DNA from: Candidatus Obscuribacterales bacterium
Lineage (GTDB): Bacteria; Cyanobacteriota; Vampirovibrionia; Obscuribacterales; Obscuribacteraceae
Assembly (NCBI GenBank): GCA_019750335.1
Contig: JAIEOQ010000003.1
Location: 124,001-188,000 of the forward strand
DNA: 64,000 bases
Reading direction: 5' to 3'
A program made the translations under genes and the position numbers. Positions 7,519 through 16,897 of this stretch are shown here, piece by piece; the stretch's first letter is position 1; the number at the start of each line of letters is the position of its first letter. A model generated the notes under the pieces. It saw nothing but the letters and a program-made list of their open reading frames with translations. It was not told the DNA's origin and did no database searches.

Positions 7519-9762
7519 CTACACGAAAACAGGGATTGGGTTTAACTCGTCTTCGCGCAAGCGGGCTTTAAGCCAGCCCATTTTCACTGGTACATCATAG
7601 AGTCTTCCATCACGAAAACGTGCCCAGTAATGACGCAAGCCGGGAACTATTACTTTAGCCGCAGGCATGGCGATGTCCGCTCGAGTCTGATCTAGCACGA
7701 GCATTTCAAGCCCTAGATTCTCAACCATTTGCTTGCAAGTGAGAATATCATCGAGCAAATCTCCCGTATGTAGCTTAGGATAATCCGCAAACTGTTTGGC
7801 GGGCAGATTCTTATCTGGGCATAGATATGGTTGATTGGAAATGGTAGCGGTCTTAAGCCATTCTATGGTTTCGGCGTCTTCAAGTCTGTCGTTGCTTTCG
7901 GCGCTATTGGCGATACAAAACATTTGGTTCATCTCGCCAAAAGCGCGCTTCAAGGCGATTTTAGCGTCGAAATGGCAACCCAAACCCAACATGATCCGCT
8001 CTTCGCCGCCGAAAACATTGCGAGACAGTGCGACAAAGGTTGGAATGCCAAGATCGCTTGTTAGGTCAAGGGCCCAAACTTCGCGACCTGAATGTGAATA
8101 GGATTCGACGAAATCGTTTAAGTAGGGTTCTTTAAATGAACCAAGATCTACAGCAGCTTTGCTCAACCGGTTGTACCACCAAATGCTTGTCGCATCACGC
8201 TCAACAAGTTCGAAGAATCCTTGAAGCACTGCTTCTTCGAGGTTGTTGCCGGCCGCATTGCCATTGGAACAGGACCGGGAGAATTGTCTGTCACTACCTT
8301 CACGTGCCTTTGCTCCGAAATAGAGTAGCTGTGTTGGTAAGTATTTGTGTCGCTTCTCGGTCAGAGACCACACCGGTGTCCAGTCAATCTGCTCGTTCTC
8401 ATCAAACTGCTCTGGCACCCAGTTGAATTTGGATTTGCGAGCGTTCCATTTTTCTCGATATTGGTATTGATGCTCGCTGAACAGCAATACGTCATTAGGG
8501 TGAATTGCATCGCTTCCCAGCTTGTTATAGCTTGCTGATATTCGAAATTCGTTGCCCATAAATTCGAAAGAATAGCGTTCGAGTGCTTCGCATAGTGCAC
8601 TGGCTTTCGCCTGATTAGCTGAAGCACCTTTACCGCTGCAGATATTGCGTAACCCTTGTCGCAGCATATCAAGCGTCGATAGTTGCACCGTGGAATTCAA
8701 TCCAGCCATATAAACGAATCCGCTATTTTCCGTACATTCAACGGCTGCCAGTGCCGGCACCACACCGGTAATGGGGCTGACTAAATGCCCGTACTTGGCC
8801 AGGGTGTCTTCCGGGGCGGCTATTCGATGACCACCGTCTTTCACGAACTTAGCTTTTGAGGACACGAGCTCTATGGGAGCAGGCATTTTGCTCATGTTCG
8901 GTGCGCAAAGTGTGCAGGCCGGATGAGCTAGCCAAGTATGAACCTGGGTGCTCCAATCACGTATATCCAGGCTCAGCACATTTTGTATTAGAGTGCTGCT
9001 TCCAGTCGCTAAAAATTTGGCGGATTCGACAGCAGCTATTTGGACAGCAATCGCTTCCGTAGAGGGCAGTGACGCTCTTGAAATTGGAACTGGCTCATCG
9101 AAGCCTTTCTTTCTTGCGACAAAAAGATTAAGGGGTCTGTTTCGTCTTAGACGAGCGGATAAACAGCCATAACACCCGGATTGATGGGGTAAGTACAGTG
9201 GTCCGATCCAAGGTTCAAAGCCCACCGGTTTTACTAGCAACCACGGACGTCCGGCATTGCGAAGCTGCATATATATGCTGCGCAGCTCGGAGCGGAGATA
9301 GTCATCGGTCAGCACTATTTCGAGATCGGCATCATCAGAGTCAACCATTTTGATGTCGGCAGCTTCTAATGTACGCATCATTGTTTCTGCGTTCGTAGCG
9401 CCTACGGTTCTCACTCGCACGGATTTCCGGGCGATGCAGTTGTTGGCAGTCAGCGGATCGCACCCAAGCCCATCCCAAAATGCGGCCACGTTGTTCGGAA
9501 TTGAGGATGCCCGTTTGGATAAATAACCTTTGTTCTCCAACAAGTTCAGAGCGTAATAAACATGAGCTGCCGGCAGTTGATCGGATAACAGGTCAACGAT
9601 CGTATCGGCTGTTCTTATGCCGTCGGTGGCGCTGACCACCTTCTCGAATAAGTTACCGTGCAAAGCTTTTGCGCTGTCTCTCTCTTCGGATAAGATCAGC
9701 ACTCCCTCGCCGCTAAGCACCTCAACTTGTAAATGTGACTTAAATGCTGGAATTTCGCTCAT
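7519..9762 (-). CDS. TOMM cyclodehydratase: E1-like/leader-binding domain fused to YcaO
   Basis: A 747-residue fusion that uses ATP to cyclise Cys/Ser/Thr of the precursor to azolines. The N-terminal part (about 1-300) is the E1-like 'leader peptide-binding' module, with two CxxC pairs, GCYGC and CTLC, that would bind structural zinc. The YcaO domain (about 385-747) shows both nucleotide-binding signatures: SGKGASANQAKASALCEALER and, further on, NGNAAGN..EAVLQGFFELVERDA. The extreme C-terminus is NPIPVFV, which resembles the Pro-rich PxPxP tail of azoline-forming YcaO enzymes but with Phe for the last Pro. It follows the methyltransferase by 71 bases and precedes SagB by 14. The substrate is presumably the Cys-Cys-Ser-Cys core at 3577-3882. 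Confidence 0.92.
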   Translation of the reverse strand: MSEIPAFKSHLQVEVLSGEGVLILSEERDSAKALHGNLFEKVVSATDGIRTADTIVDLLSDQLPAAHVYYALNLLENKGYLSKRASSIPNNVAAFWDGLGCDPLTANNCIARKSVRVRTVGATNAETMMRTLEAADIKMVDSDDADLEIVLTDDYLRSELRSIYMQLRNAGRPWLLVKPVGFEPWIGPLYLPHQSGCYGCLSARLRRNRPLNLFVARKKGFDEPVPISRASLPSTEAIAVQIAAVESAKFLATGSSTLIQNVLSLDIRDWSTQVHTWLAHPACTLCAPNMSKMPAPIELVSSKAKFVKDGGHRIAAPEDTLAKYGHLVSPITGVVPALAAVECTENSGFVYMAGLNSTVQLSTLDMLRQGLRNICSGKGASANQAKASALCEALERYSFEFMGNEFRISASYNKLGSDAIHPNDVLLFSEHQYQYREKWNARKSKFNWVPEQFDENEQIDWTPVWSLTEKRHKYLPTQLLYFGAKAREGSDRQFSRSCSNGNAAGNNLEEAVLQGFFELVERDATSIWWYNRLSKAAVDLGSFKEPYLNDFVESYSHSGREVWALDLTSDLGIPTFVALSRNVFGGEERIMLGLGCHFDAKIALKRAFGEMNQMFCIANSAESNDRLEDAETIEWLKTATISNQPYLCPDKNLPAKQFADYPKLHTGDLLDDILTCKQMVENLGLEMLVLDQTRADIAMPAAKVIVPGLRHYWARFRDGRLYDVPVKMGWLKARLREDELNPIPVFV

Positions 9763-9833
9763 AAGAAACTGATACCGCAGGAGATAGAGAAATCACTACG
9801 AGAAAGACGTTGCCGGAATCAGAATGACAAACG

Positions 9834-10691
9834 TCACGCTTTCGTTGCAAGTTCCTTTTGTGGAGAAAGTAGATCGCGACGGTATACGCGCTTCGTCATT
9901 TTGAAATGTTTATAGCTGTCGGCAGATTCGGCTTCCGGAAAGTCTTTGTAAAATTCAGGATCTGCTTTGGGTGACGCCAGAGGAGGAACATAAAGAGTAG
10001 GTGAGCAGCCAAGCGGCGCTTCCGGTAGCTGTGACAATGGCATCCAGTATTCTTGATGTTTGACATGCGGGTCGACGCTTGCAAGATAAACGCAAACTTC
10101 GTGCTGGGCCGGATAATGTTCAAGTAGCTTTTCAGTTAACTTTTTCAAGCCGAAACGATTTGGCTCAAATTCAAAGTTGAAAACACCGACATGCGCTATT
10201 TGCCAAATAATCAAAGCACTATGACAATCGAAGCTCCGAGGGAAGCTCAGGAAATCTGTTGCTTCATAACTTTGGCAGCCAAGATAACCAGGATCCATGC
10301 CTACGTCAGCAACTAGGCAATCCTCAGCAGAAACTCCAGGCAACATTTGTGCTTCGTACCCTTCTTCTCTTGCGGTGGCGATGCACACATGCGACGGGTA
10401 AACGAATATTCCCGGATGCCCATAGAATGCCGCACAAACTCTTTTCCCTTGTCTTACGGCTGACATTATCTCGTCAACCATCTCGTGATAGGTAGTCAAC
10501 CGGTTCTTATTGTTGCCATAGAATCGAAGCAGCGATTCAGCGCTGGAGTTGGATGCGGTAATCCATTGTTCAATAAGCGAGGTGGCAACGAAATAGACCT
10601 TTTCGGCATTGCGAATATGATCCGCACTTTCAATCGTCATTTGACGTGGATGAAAGCCGGTTCCTACGATAGTTAAAGAGCCCTTTTTCAT
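9834..10691 (-). CDS. Borosin-like (OphMA-type) alpha-N-methyltransferase, tetrapyrrole-methylase fold
   Basis: A 285-residue SAM-dependent methylase of the tetrapyrrole methylase superfamily that resembles the catalytic domain of OphMA, the fungal borosin enzyme that N-methylates its own peptide backbone. Shared blocks include GSLTIVGTG (4-12), QMT, FYGHPGIFV (89-97), YPSH, LPGVSAEDCL (117-126) and YEATDFL. Residues corresponding to OphMA's active-site Tyr66, Arg72, Tyr76 and Tyr98 (from memory of that enzyme) appear as Y58, R64, Y68 and Y90. No core peptide is fused at the C-terminus, so it would act in trans, as in bacterial 'split' borosins. It is the first gene of the YcaO-SagB operon, preceded by a good AGGA six bases before ATG. 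N-methylation of the NHLP core is inference; methylation of another small molecule is the alternative. Confidence 0.82.
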   Translation of the reverse strand: MKKGSLTIVGTGFHPRQMTIESADHIRNAEKVYFVATSLIEQWITASNSSAESLLRFYGNNKNRLTTYHEMVDEIMSAVRQGKRVCAAFYGHPGIFVYPSHVCIATAREEGYEAQMLPGVSAEDCLVADVGMDPGYLGCQSYEATDFLSFPRSFDCHSALIIWQIAHVGVFNFEFEPNRFGLKKLTEKLLEHYPAQHEVCVYLASVDPHVKHQEYWMPLSQLPEAPLGCSPTLYVPPLASPKADPEFYKDFPEAESADSYKHFKMTKRVYRRDLLSPQKELATKA

Positions 10692-10757
10692 TTGGTTTCC
10701 TCTCCCAATCAGGATGACAACCCGCGCAAGAATTCAGTAGTCTACTCGATCTGTCAT

Positions 10758-10786
10758 AAAATAGCTACACGAGTCTCGCACTCCAA
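10758..10786 (-). promoter_or_regulatory. Weak candidate promoter for the methyltransferase-YcaO-SagB operon
   Basis: In the 148-base gap before the methyltransferase, the minus strand reads TTGGAG (plus 10781-10786), 17 bases, then TATTTT (plus 10758-10763). The spacing is right but both boxes deviate from consensus. The gap itself suggests a transcription unit separate from the exporter operon upstream. Confidence 0.25.
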
Positions 10787-10839
10787 TACTCTAGTTGGTT
10801 GTTTGGAGACGCCTTGGTTGTCAGTTTCATTAACGGCTG

Positions 10840-13725
10840 TCAGGCGAGCTGTCTTTGCGCAAGCTCGGCGAATTTCCCATTGGCTGCCATCAATTGCTTG
10901 AAAGTGCCTACCTCAACTATGCGGCCTTGGTCCACAACATAGATTCTGTCTGTGTTTTGTACAGTGGAAAGCCGTTGTGCAACTACTATCCTTGTGGCAT
11001 TAAGTCGCCTAAGGCTCTGGATGATAGTGGTTTGTGTTTTGTTATCCAGTGCGCTAGTTGCTTCGTCGAGGATTAGTATTCTTGGTTTGCGGACAATTGC
11101 ACGAGCCACAAGAAGTCTTTGTTTCTGTCCGCCAGATATTGTGCCTGCGCCTTCCATCAAGGATGTGTCCATCCCCATGGGCCATGAACGGATGTCATCA
11201 GCCAAACCGGACATTTCAGCTGCTTCCCAAGCATCGTCTTTAGTCAAGTCCGAATTGCCAACTATATTAAGGAACACGGATCCCGGCACCAATTTGTCAT
11301 TTTGCAGGACCACACCCATTTGTTTGCGGACACTGCGCAGATCCAATTCTGTGAGATCCTTTCCGTCTATGAATACTGATCCGGACATTGGTTTCTCGAA
11401 TCCAATCAGGGTTCTCAGTATTGTTGATTTCCCCGAGCCGGATTTACCGACAATCGCTACAAATTCGCCTGGTTTTATGCGGAATGAGATATCGGACAAA
11501 ATTGTCTCATCGCCAGTTTCGTAGCTAACACTTACGGACTGAAGTTCGATTGCGCCTTTCAAAATTCCCGGGTCGGTAGCGTTTTGCTCCTGCTCCGGAA
11601 CAGCCTCAAGCAAAGGTTGCAGCCTTTGAAACATCGGTTGCAACAAATACAAGTCAGGTATTCTTTCATATATTGTCAGGAGTGCCGCGAGAAACTGCCC
11701 GAGAGCTATGTTGAATGTAATGAAATCTTCCACCATAATATTCGGAGTGAATGTAGCTATGCTGGCGAACAATAACGCTGTGCAAGCTAGCGGTGTCAGA
11801 GAAATTTCGCTTGTGATGGCGGCTTCTATGTTGGCTGCTGAGAACGAAAGTCGTTGATATTCGGCTGCTTTATTGGCCCAGAGACTGAGCGCCCTCAGAT
11901 CGGCGCCGGCCAGTCTTAGCTTCGAGACATGGCCGATTATATCCAGGCTGAGAGCTACGAATTGTCCGGAGATCCTCATTCGTTCTTTCTCTATTTTAGC
12001 TCTGGCGGTGGTGGAGGATAGAAGAAGCAGTAAACCGACAAACGCCAGGATGACTATTATTAAAGCTACTGATCCATCGTACCTGAACATCAGCGCTAAA
12101 TTGCAAATTGCAATAATCAGCAAATTGAGAATCGAATGTCCCGTTCTAGTGACATTCTGGCGCAGCTTCTCAACAGACATTGTTCGGTCCATTAGATCGC
12201 CTACGGTGAATTGGCGAAAAAATGGCACAGGCAATCGTAGCAGTCGATCCCATACGGCGGCTTCCAAGTCATTGCCTGATTTTTGCTCAATGCGAGACAA
12301 ATTCAGCAATCTGATGATATGGAAAACGGTTTGGCCTAGGCAAATAGCCGTAAGAATGCTGACTAGGCAATGAAGTTCCTGATAATTGGCCGAAGGAATA
12401 GTTTGGCTGAAAATCTTGCCTGCAAGGAGCGGTAGTGCCAAGGAAAAAAGCCCGGCGGTTATGGAGGATGTCCACACTTGAATGAACTCTTTGCGCAACC
12501 CGGTGGTGCTAAATCGCAAGATTTGCCAGGCATTCTGTGGGGTATCAGGCAGACTTCTGTAAAAGACGATAGCGGTTTTCCCGAGACTTTTAGCCAGTTT
12601 TTCATCAACTATTTCACTGGTTCCAGACTCAGGATCAATGCAAACATAATTAGAGGATTGACCAGGTATAAGCGCAACAGGAGAATGCTCTTCACCCTTG
12701 AAGCCCAGCAAAGGACCGTAGTCATGCAGCCACCAGTCTTTTTCGTAGTGCACGAAACGGTAACGGCATCTGGACTCAAAGGCGATCTCGCTTATTGCAT
12801 CTTCATTCTGTTTTGATTTACGAATTCTGGTCGGCAGCCTGAAGTCCACATTGTTAATTTTACCGAGTAGGCGGCAGGCACGGAATAGTGCGGTTCCAGG
12901 AGCAGAAATCTCATGTTTGAGAGTCTTCGGTGTAAGAATCTCCTGAAACCGGTTTACTGCCCTTCTGAAGTTGCCTTGGTCTAATAGATCTCTTTCAGCC
13001 GCATCTTCCTGCTTTTTCAGATTAGTGCTTGCGATCGTCTCTTCCCATAAGCCAGCCATTATTGTATGAAAGCCGTCAAGGGACTGTTTTATGGTCTTAT
13101 TCTCGAGCAACAGTTCGGTGGTGATAACTCTCAGTTCGGTTTCTTGTGCTGCAAACAGCCAACTGCTTGTCGTTAAAGGAAATGGCGGTGCGCCTGCAGA
13201 AATGGGGAACTGTTCTTGTCCGAGAAAGAAACAGGATCCTTTCTTTATCTGTGCCCAGAGAATACCGTTTTCGATAGCGGCTTCCTGACCAGCAAGCAAG
13301 CAGCAAGAAACTCCCGGAGAAAGTACTGCTGGAGCTACTGGTGGCGGCTGATCCAACAAGCTTGAGGAGACTGTCTGTATCCACTCATCGATTGCTCTTA
13401 TTATTGTTTCATTGTCGTTTTTTTCCTTTAGCTCGTAGAATTTTGCCGCAGGCAAGACTTCTATTTTTGCTTGATCGTGAATCATCAGCCATGGCGGAAC
13501 CGCTCCTGGTATTGGGAAAATGAAATCTCCCGCGCTTCTATCGAATAAATAATGTCGTCTGCCGGGGTTGCCTGTTTCGGTCTTTTCCTGGCTGAAGATC
13601 GAAACCATACCCTCCAAAACAGCGATCACTGTTCCGGATTTTTCGAGCATATACTCGGTACTTGCTTCGCCTAATGCCTGTCCACTTTTGGAACCGACTA
13701 TGAGATCGTCGTCACTGATTGGCAT
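10840..13725 (-). CDS. NHLM-type ABC transporter, ATP-binding/permease protein (second subunit)
   Basis: Inner-membrane ABC exporter half of the NHLM peptide-export system. It has a long N-terminal cytoplasmic region (about 1-390) without a peptidase, as in the NHLM 'ABC2' family, then a transmembrane domain (about 395-690) and a nucleotide-binding domain with Walker A VGKSGSGKST, signature TISGGQKQRLL and Walker B ILILDEATSALD. The start is taken at ATG 13725 (MPISDDDL) because AAGGAG lies seven bases upstream; an in-frame ATG at 13758 is possible. It overlaps the end of the peptidase-ABC gene by 14 bases, so the two are translationally coupled and probably form a heterodimer. Length 961 is at the upper end for the family. 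Confidence 0.92.
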   Translation of the reverse strand: MPISDDDLIVGSKSGQALGEASTEYMLEKSGTVIAVLEGMVSIFSQEKTETGNPGRRHYLFDRSAGDFIFPIPGAVPPWLMIHDQAKIEVLPAAKFYELKEKNDNETIIRAIDEWIQTVSSSLLDQPPPVAPAVLSPGVSCCLLAGQEAAIENGILWAQIKKGSCFFLGQEQFPISAGAPPFPLTTSSWLFAAQETELRVITTELLLENKTIKQSLDGFHTIMAGLWEETIASTNLKKQEDAAERDLLDQGNFRRAVNRFQEILTPKTLKHEISAPGTALFRACRLLGKINNVDFRLPTRIRKSKQNEDAISEIAFESRCRYRFVHYEKDWWLHDYGPLLGFKGEEHSPVALIPGQSSNYVCIDPESGTSEIVDEKLAKSLGKTAIVFYRSLPDTPQNAWQILRFSTTGLRKEFIQVWTSSITAGLFSLALPLLAGKIFSQTIPSANYQELHCLVSILTAICLGQTVFHIIRLLNLSRIEQKSGNDLEAAVWDRLLRLPVPFFRQFTVGDLMDRTMSVEKLRQNVTRTGHSILNLLIIAICNLALMFRYDGSVALIIVILAFVGLLLLLSSTTARAKIEKERMRISGQFVALSLDIIGHVSKLRLAGADLRALSLWANKAAEYQRLSFSAANIEAAITSEISLTPLACTALLFASIATFTPNIMVEDFITFNIALGQFLAALLTIYERIPDLYLLQPMFQRLQPLLEAVPEQEQNATDPGILKGAIELQSVSVSYETGDETILSDISFRIKPGEFVAIVGKSGSGKSTILRTLIGFEKPMSGSVFIDGKDLTELDLRSVRKQMGVVLQNDKLVPGSVFLNIVGNSDLTKDDAWEAAEMSGLADDIRSWPMGMDTSLMEGAGTISGGQKQRLLVARAIVRKPRILILDEATSALDNKTQTTIIQSLRRLNATRIVVAQRLSTVQNTDRIYVVDQGRIVEVGTFKQLMAANGKFAELAQRQLA

Positions 13726-15880
13726 TGACCATCTCCTTGTAAGGACCAGGTGTTGCAATCAGCGTTGCATGCGTGCCGCGTTGCATTATTTTACCCTGGT
13801 CTAAAACAATGATCTCATCGCAATCTCTAATGGCACTCAAACGATGAGCGACAATGATGGTGGTGACTCCTCTGCGTCTTAAGTTCCTATAAATGCGTTC
13901 TTCAACGACCGGATCTAGTGATGAAGTGGCTTCGTCAAGGATGATTATACTCGGATTGGAGACAAGTGCTCGAGCAATCTCCAGCCTTTGCGCTTGCCCT
14001 CCGCTGAAATTGCTGCCGCCTGCACGCACGTAGCAATCATAACCGCCTCGACGCATGGCGATTTCATCATGAATTTCGGCGTCTTTCGTTGCTTGAATTA
14101 CATTGGCTTCCGTCTGAACTGGATCCCGGAGCGTCAGATTCTCACGTACGGTTCCGTCGAACAAAAAAACCTCCTGGCTCACTACTGCAAGCGATTCGCT
14201 CAATCGGTTGGTTGATATAGTATCAATCGACTCGCCGTCAAACAGGATCTGTCCTGACCAAGGTTTGTATAGTCCGCTTATTAGCTTAGTGGTTGTGGAT
14301 TTACCGCTACCGGAAGCACCGACGATAGCTACCCGCGAACCCGGACGCAACGACATATTGAATTTTTCAATTAGCGGTGGCGAAAGTTGTGCATAGCCGA
14401 ATTCTATATCCTTGAGCTCAATATATCCGGACAGTCCTTTGTGTGGTTCAGCAGAGGATTCTACAATTTCGGTTCTCGGATCAAGAGGATACTTTAGCGT
14501 ATCGCTCATTTGTGCAAGCAGTCCTTGTGCTTCTTGGAGCTGTGCAACACTTTTTACCCAGTGCTGCACAGGCTGAATGAAGCTGAGGGCGAGAACTTGA
14601 AAGGCTACAAGTGTGCCAATCGTAATTTTTCCATCAATAATGGAATCACTACCTGACCAAAGAATAGCTACAGTAGTCAATCCGAACAACATGTTTGGTG
14701 CTATTTCCTGCGCCACCCGAAGATAGCTTAGTTTCTGGCGACCGGTAGCGGTTTTTGCTTGTAGACCAGCCCAGCGAGTAAAGAAATCGCTGTCAGTTCC
14801 CGTAGCTTTGAAAGTCTCTACGGATTGCAGGGCGCCGTAAGTGGCCGCGGTGATTTTGTATTCGTCCATCATCAGCTTAAGTCCGGCATCTGCCCGCCAG
14901 GCTAGAATGAAGTAAACCAGAGTTATGTTCATGAGTGTTAAAGTAATGGTCAGAAAGGCTAGCCGTATGTCGTAAAAGAACATGGCAATGGCGATGATTA
15001 AGGCGTTGAATATTTGCAGTAAACCCAAAGCGGATTGTCCAAAAAGCAGATTGGCGACTTTTTCGTTACCCAGCATTTGTTGCACGAGACTGCCTTCGAA
15101 GCGCTGCGAAAAGAACTTCATAGGCAAACCGATCAAGTGCTGCATGTAGCCTAGCCCGCCCTTCAGAGATATCTTCGTGCGTAACCGCAGGAGATATCTC
15201 TGTTGAAGATGAATTAAGCAAAGCTGTACGAAAAAGACTACTGCAATTGTGGCTAAAACCAGATTGACCGAGGTAGAAAGTTTCTTGATCAGAAAGAAGT
15301 CTACAAATATTTTTGAAAGTGCCGGTAGGACTAAAATTGGGCCTAGCATCAGCAGGCTTGTGAGTAGGGCAAAAGTAACCGGTTCGCGATCTTCTTTGAG
15401 TCTGAGCTTGATCTCTTCCCAGAGGTCAGGCGGTTTTCCCTGAGGCTTAAAATCGGGGCCTGGTTCAAACGTCAAAACGATTCCAGTAAAGCCTTCGCTG
15501 AATTCATCGTATGTCAACCGTCGCCGACCAAGGGCTGGATCGTTCAAGTAAAAGAATCGTTCGTCGTATCCTTCAACCACAAGAAAGTGGTAAAACTGCC
15601 AGAATACAATGATGGGCAATCTGTGCTTTTTCAGGCTCTCAATTTCGTTTCTGAAGCCCTTACTGTTTAGTCCGTAACTGTTGGCCGCTTTTACAATGTT
15701 TGCCGCGTTGCTTCCATCTCTGGACACACCGCAGTCTATTCGCACTTGATCGAGTGGAATGTAGCATTTGTAATAGTGCAGTACCATTGTCAGCGATGCA
15801 GCTCCACACTCCACTATTTCATGCTGAAGTACAATGGGGGTTTTCGTTCGCTGACTTCGTGGTGCTAGTGTTGCTGTCAC
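13712..15880 (-). CDS. NHLM-type peptidase-containing ABC transporter (C39)
   Basis: Bifunctional exporter that cuts the leader after Gly-Gly and transports the mature peptide. The N-terminal C39 peptidase domain (about 12-150) has the catalytic Cys25 in VECGAAS with the oxyanion Gln19 in VLQHE, His in FWQFYHFLVV and Asp in YLNDPALG. A six-helix permease (about 165-440) and an ATPase follow, with Walker A VGASGSGKST, NFSGGQAQRLEIARAL and IIILDEATSSLD. Translation starts with GTG at 15880, and the GTGA shares four bases with the HlyD stop. The intact peptidase fits the Gly92-Gly93 site of the precursor at 3577-3882, the only double-glycine leader I find in the window. Confidence 0.95.
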   Translation of the reverse strand: MTATLAPRSQRTKTPIVLQHEIVECGAASLTMVLHYYKCYIPLDQVRIDCGVSRDGSNAANIVKAANSYGLNSKGFRNEIESLKKHRLPIIVFWQFYHFLVVEGYDERFFYLNDPALGRRRLTYDEFSEGFTGIVLTFEPGPDFKPQGKPPDLWEEIKLRLKEDREPVTFALLTSLLMLGPILVLPALSKIFVDFFLIKKLSTSVNLVLATIAVVFFVQLCLIHLQQRYLLRLRTKISLKGGLGYMQHLIGLPMKFFSQRFEGSLVQQMLGNEKVANLLFGQSALGLLQIFNALIIAIAMFFYDIRLAFLTITLTLMNITLVYFILAWRADAGLKLMMDEYKITAATYGALQSVETFKATGTDSDFFTRWAGLQAKTATGRQKLSYLRVAQEIAPNMLFGLTTVAILWSGSDSIIDGKITIGTLVAFQVLALSFIQPVQHWVKSVAQLQEAQGLLAQMSDTLKYPLDPRTEIVESSAEPHKGLSGYIELKDIEFGYAQLSPPLIEKFNMSLRPGSRVAIVGASGSGKSTTTKLISGLYKPWSGQILFDGESIDTISTNRLSESLAVVSQEVFLFDGTVRENLTLRDPVQTEANVIQATKDAEIHDEIAMRRGGYDCYVRAGGSNFSGGQAQRLEIARALVSNPSIIILDEATSSLDPVVEERIYRNLRRRGVTTIIVAHRLSAIRDCDEIIVLDQGKIMQRGTHATLIATPGPYKEMVNANQ

Positions 15881-16887
15881 GGTGTCGTTTCCCCGAGAAA
15901 TTGTTTGATCGCTGGGATGAGAAGCGTAATCACTCTTGTTACTTTAACGTGAGCCGATGCATCGATCAGTGTCCCGGAACTGAGAATTACGCTGCTACCG
16001 CGAGGTGATGTCCATTTGTACAGATTAGGTGAGTTCGGATCACGGATTAAATCTACGCGAGCGGCTATGGGCGCCCCAAGTGTGGAGCACCAATTTTGAA
16101 CTAGTGTTTCATCATCTATAAGCCTACGCATCCCGAACTGTGAAACTGGTAGACGAGACACGCTTACTACTTTACCCAGCAAGCAGCCGGTTTCTTCTTT
16201 ATTTGACGAGGCAGGGTTTATTTCTACAATCTGCCCTGGTTGAATTTCCTTGCCGGTACCAGTTGGAAAAAACACTAGAGCTTGCAGCTTATCTTCTCCG
16301 GTTTGCAGAGCGAAAAGAGGCTGGTATTGTTCAACTAATTTTCCGGTGTAGCCAAGAAAAAAGCTGGAGATTACACCTGGTTGACCGCAAATTGCCTTAG
16401 AAGCGAAATCATATTCGCTTTTTGCTTCCTGAAGGCTATCTTGAGCGCGTACAACTGATAGCTCATGATCAGCAATGGTGTTTTTTGAAGCCCCCTGTTC
16501 TTTGCTTTTATCTAATTGGAGCTTGAGGAATGCCAGCTCATTTTCACATGCTTTTACTTTTTGCAGCAGAAAAGGTTGATCGATTTCGGCAACAACTTGC
16601 ATTGCTTTGATCCGTTCGCCGGGCTGTACAAAAATATGCTTCAGCCGTCCGGCTGCTGGTGCCAAGACATGCATTAAGCCGCCGTTCTGATAGACAATGA
16701 TTCCTTTTCCTTCGACTTTAGTGACTATGGTTCCGTTGAAAGACCAGAGTAGAGCAGCCAGAGTAATCAAACCGCAGGCCGCAAGCCAGAACCAGGCAGA
16801 TGGTCTCATCACTTGCATCATGCCGTCTATTTGCTCGGTCGCTGCATATTGGTTGATGGCTGTTTCTCGGAATTCTAGTTTTGCCAT
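15877..16887 (-). CDS. NHLM-type HlyD family membrane fusion protein
   Basis: Periplasmic adaptor that links the NHLM ABC exporter to an outer-membrane channel. A single transmembrane helix (WFWLAACGLITLAALLWSF, about residues 32-50) is followed by a biotinyl-lipoyl-like hairpin (VLAPAAGRLKHIFVQPGERI), a short coiled coil (about 105-155) and a C-terminal beta domain. Length 336 is short compared with E. coli HlyD but usual for the NHLM subgroup. The stop overlaps the GTG start of the peptidase-ABC gene by four bases, and the gene begins ten bases after the RND pump stop. It therefore belongs to one operon of adaptor, RND, HlyD, ABC1 and ABC2. Confidence 0.92.
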   Translation of the reverse strand: MAKLEFRETAINQYAATEQIDGMMQVMRPSAWFWLAACGLITLAALLWSFNGTIVTKVEGKGIIVYQNGGLMHVLAPAAGRLKHIFVQPGERIKAMQVVAEIDQPFLLQKVKACENELAFLKLQLDKSKEQGASKNTIADHELSVVRAQDSLQEAKSEYDFASKAICGQPGVISSFFLGYTGKLVEQYQPLFALQTGEDKLQALVFFPTGTGKEIQPGQIVEINPASSNKEETGCLLGKVVSVSRLPVSQFGMRRLIDDETLVQNWCSTLGAPIAARVDLIRDPNSPNLYKWTSPRGSSVILSSGTLIDASAHVKVTRVITLLIPAIKQFLGETTP

Positions 16888-16897
16888 TTGCAGTCTG

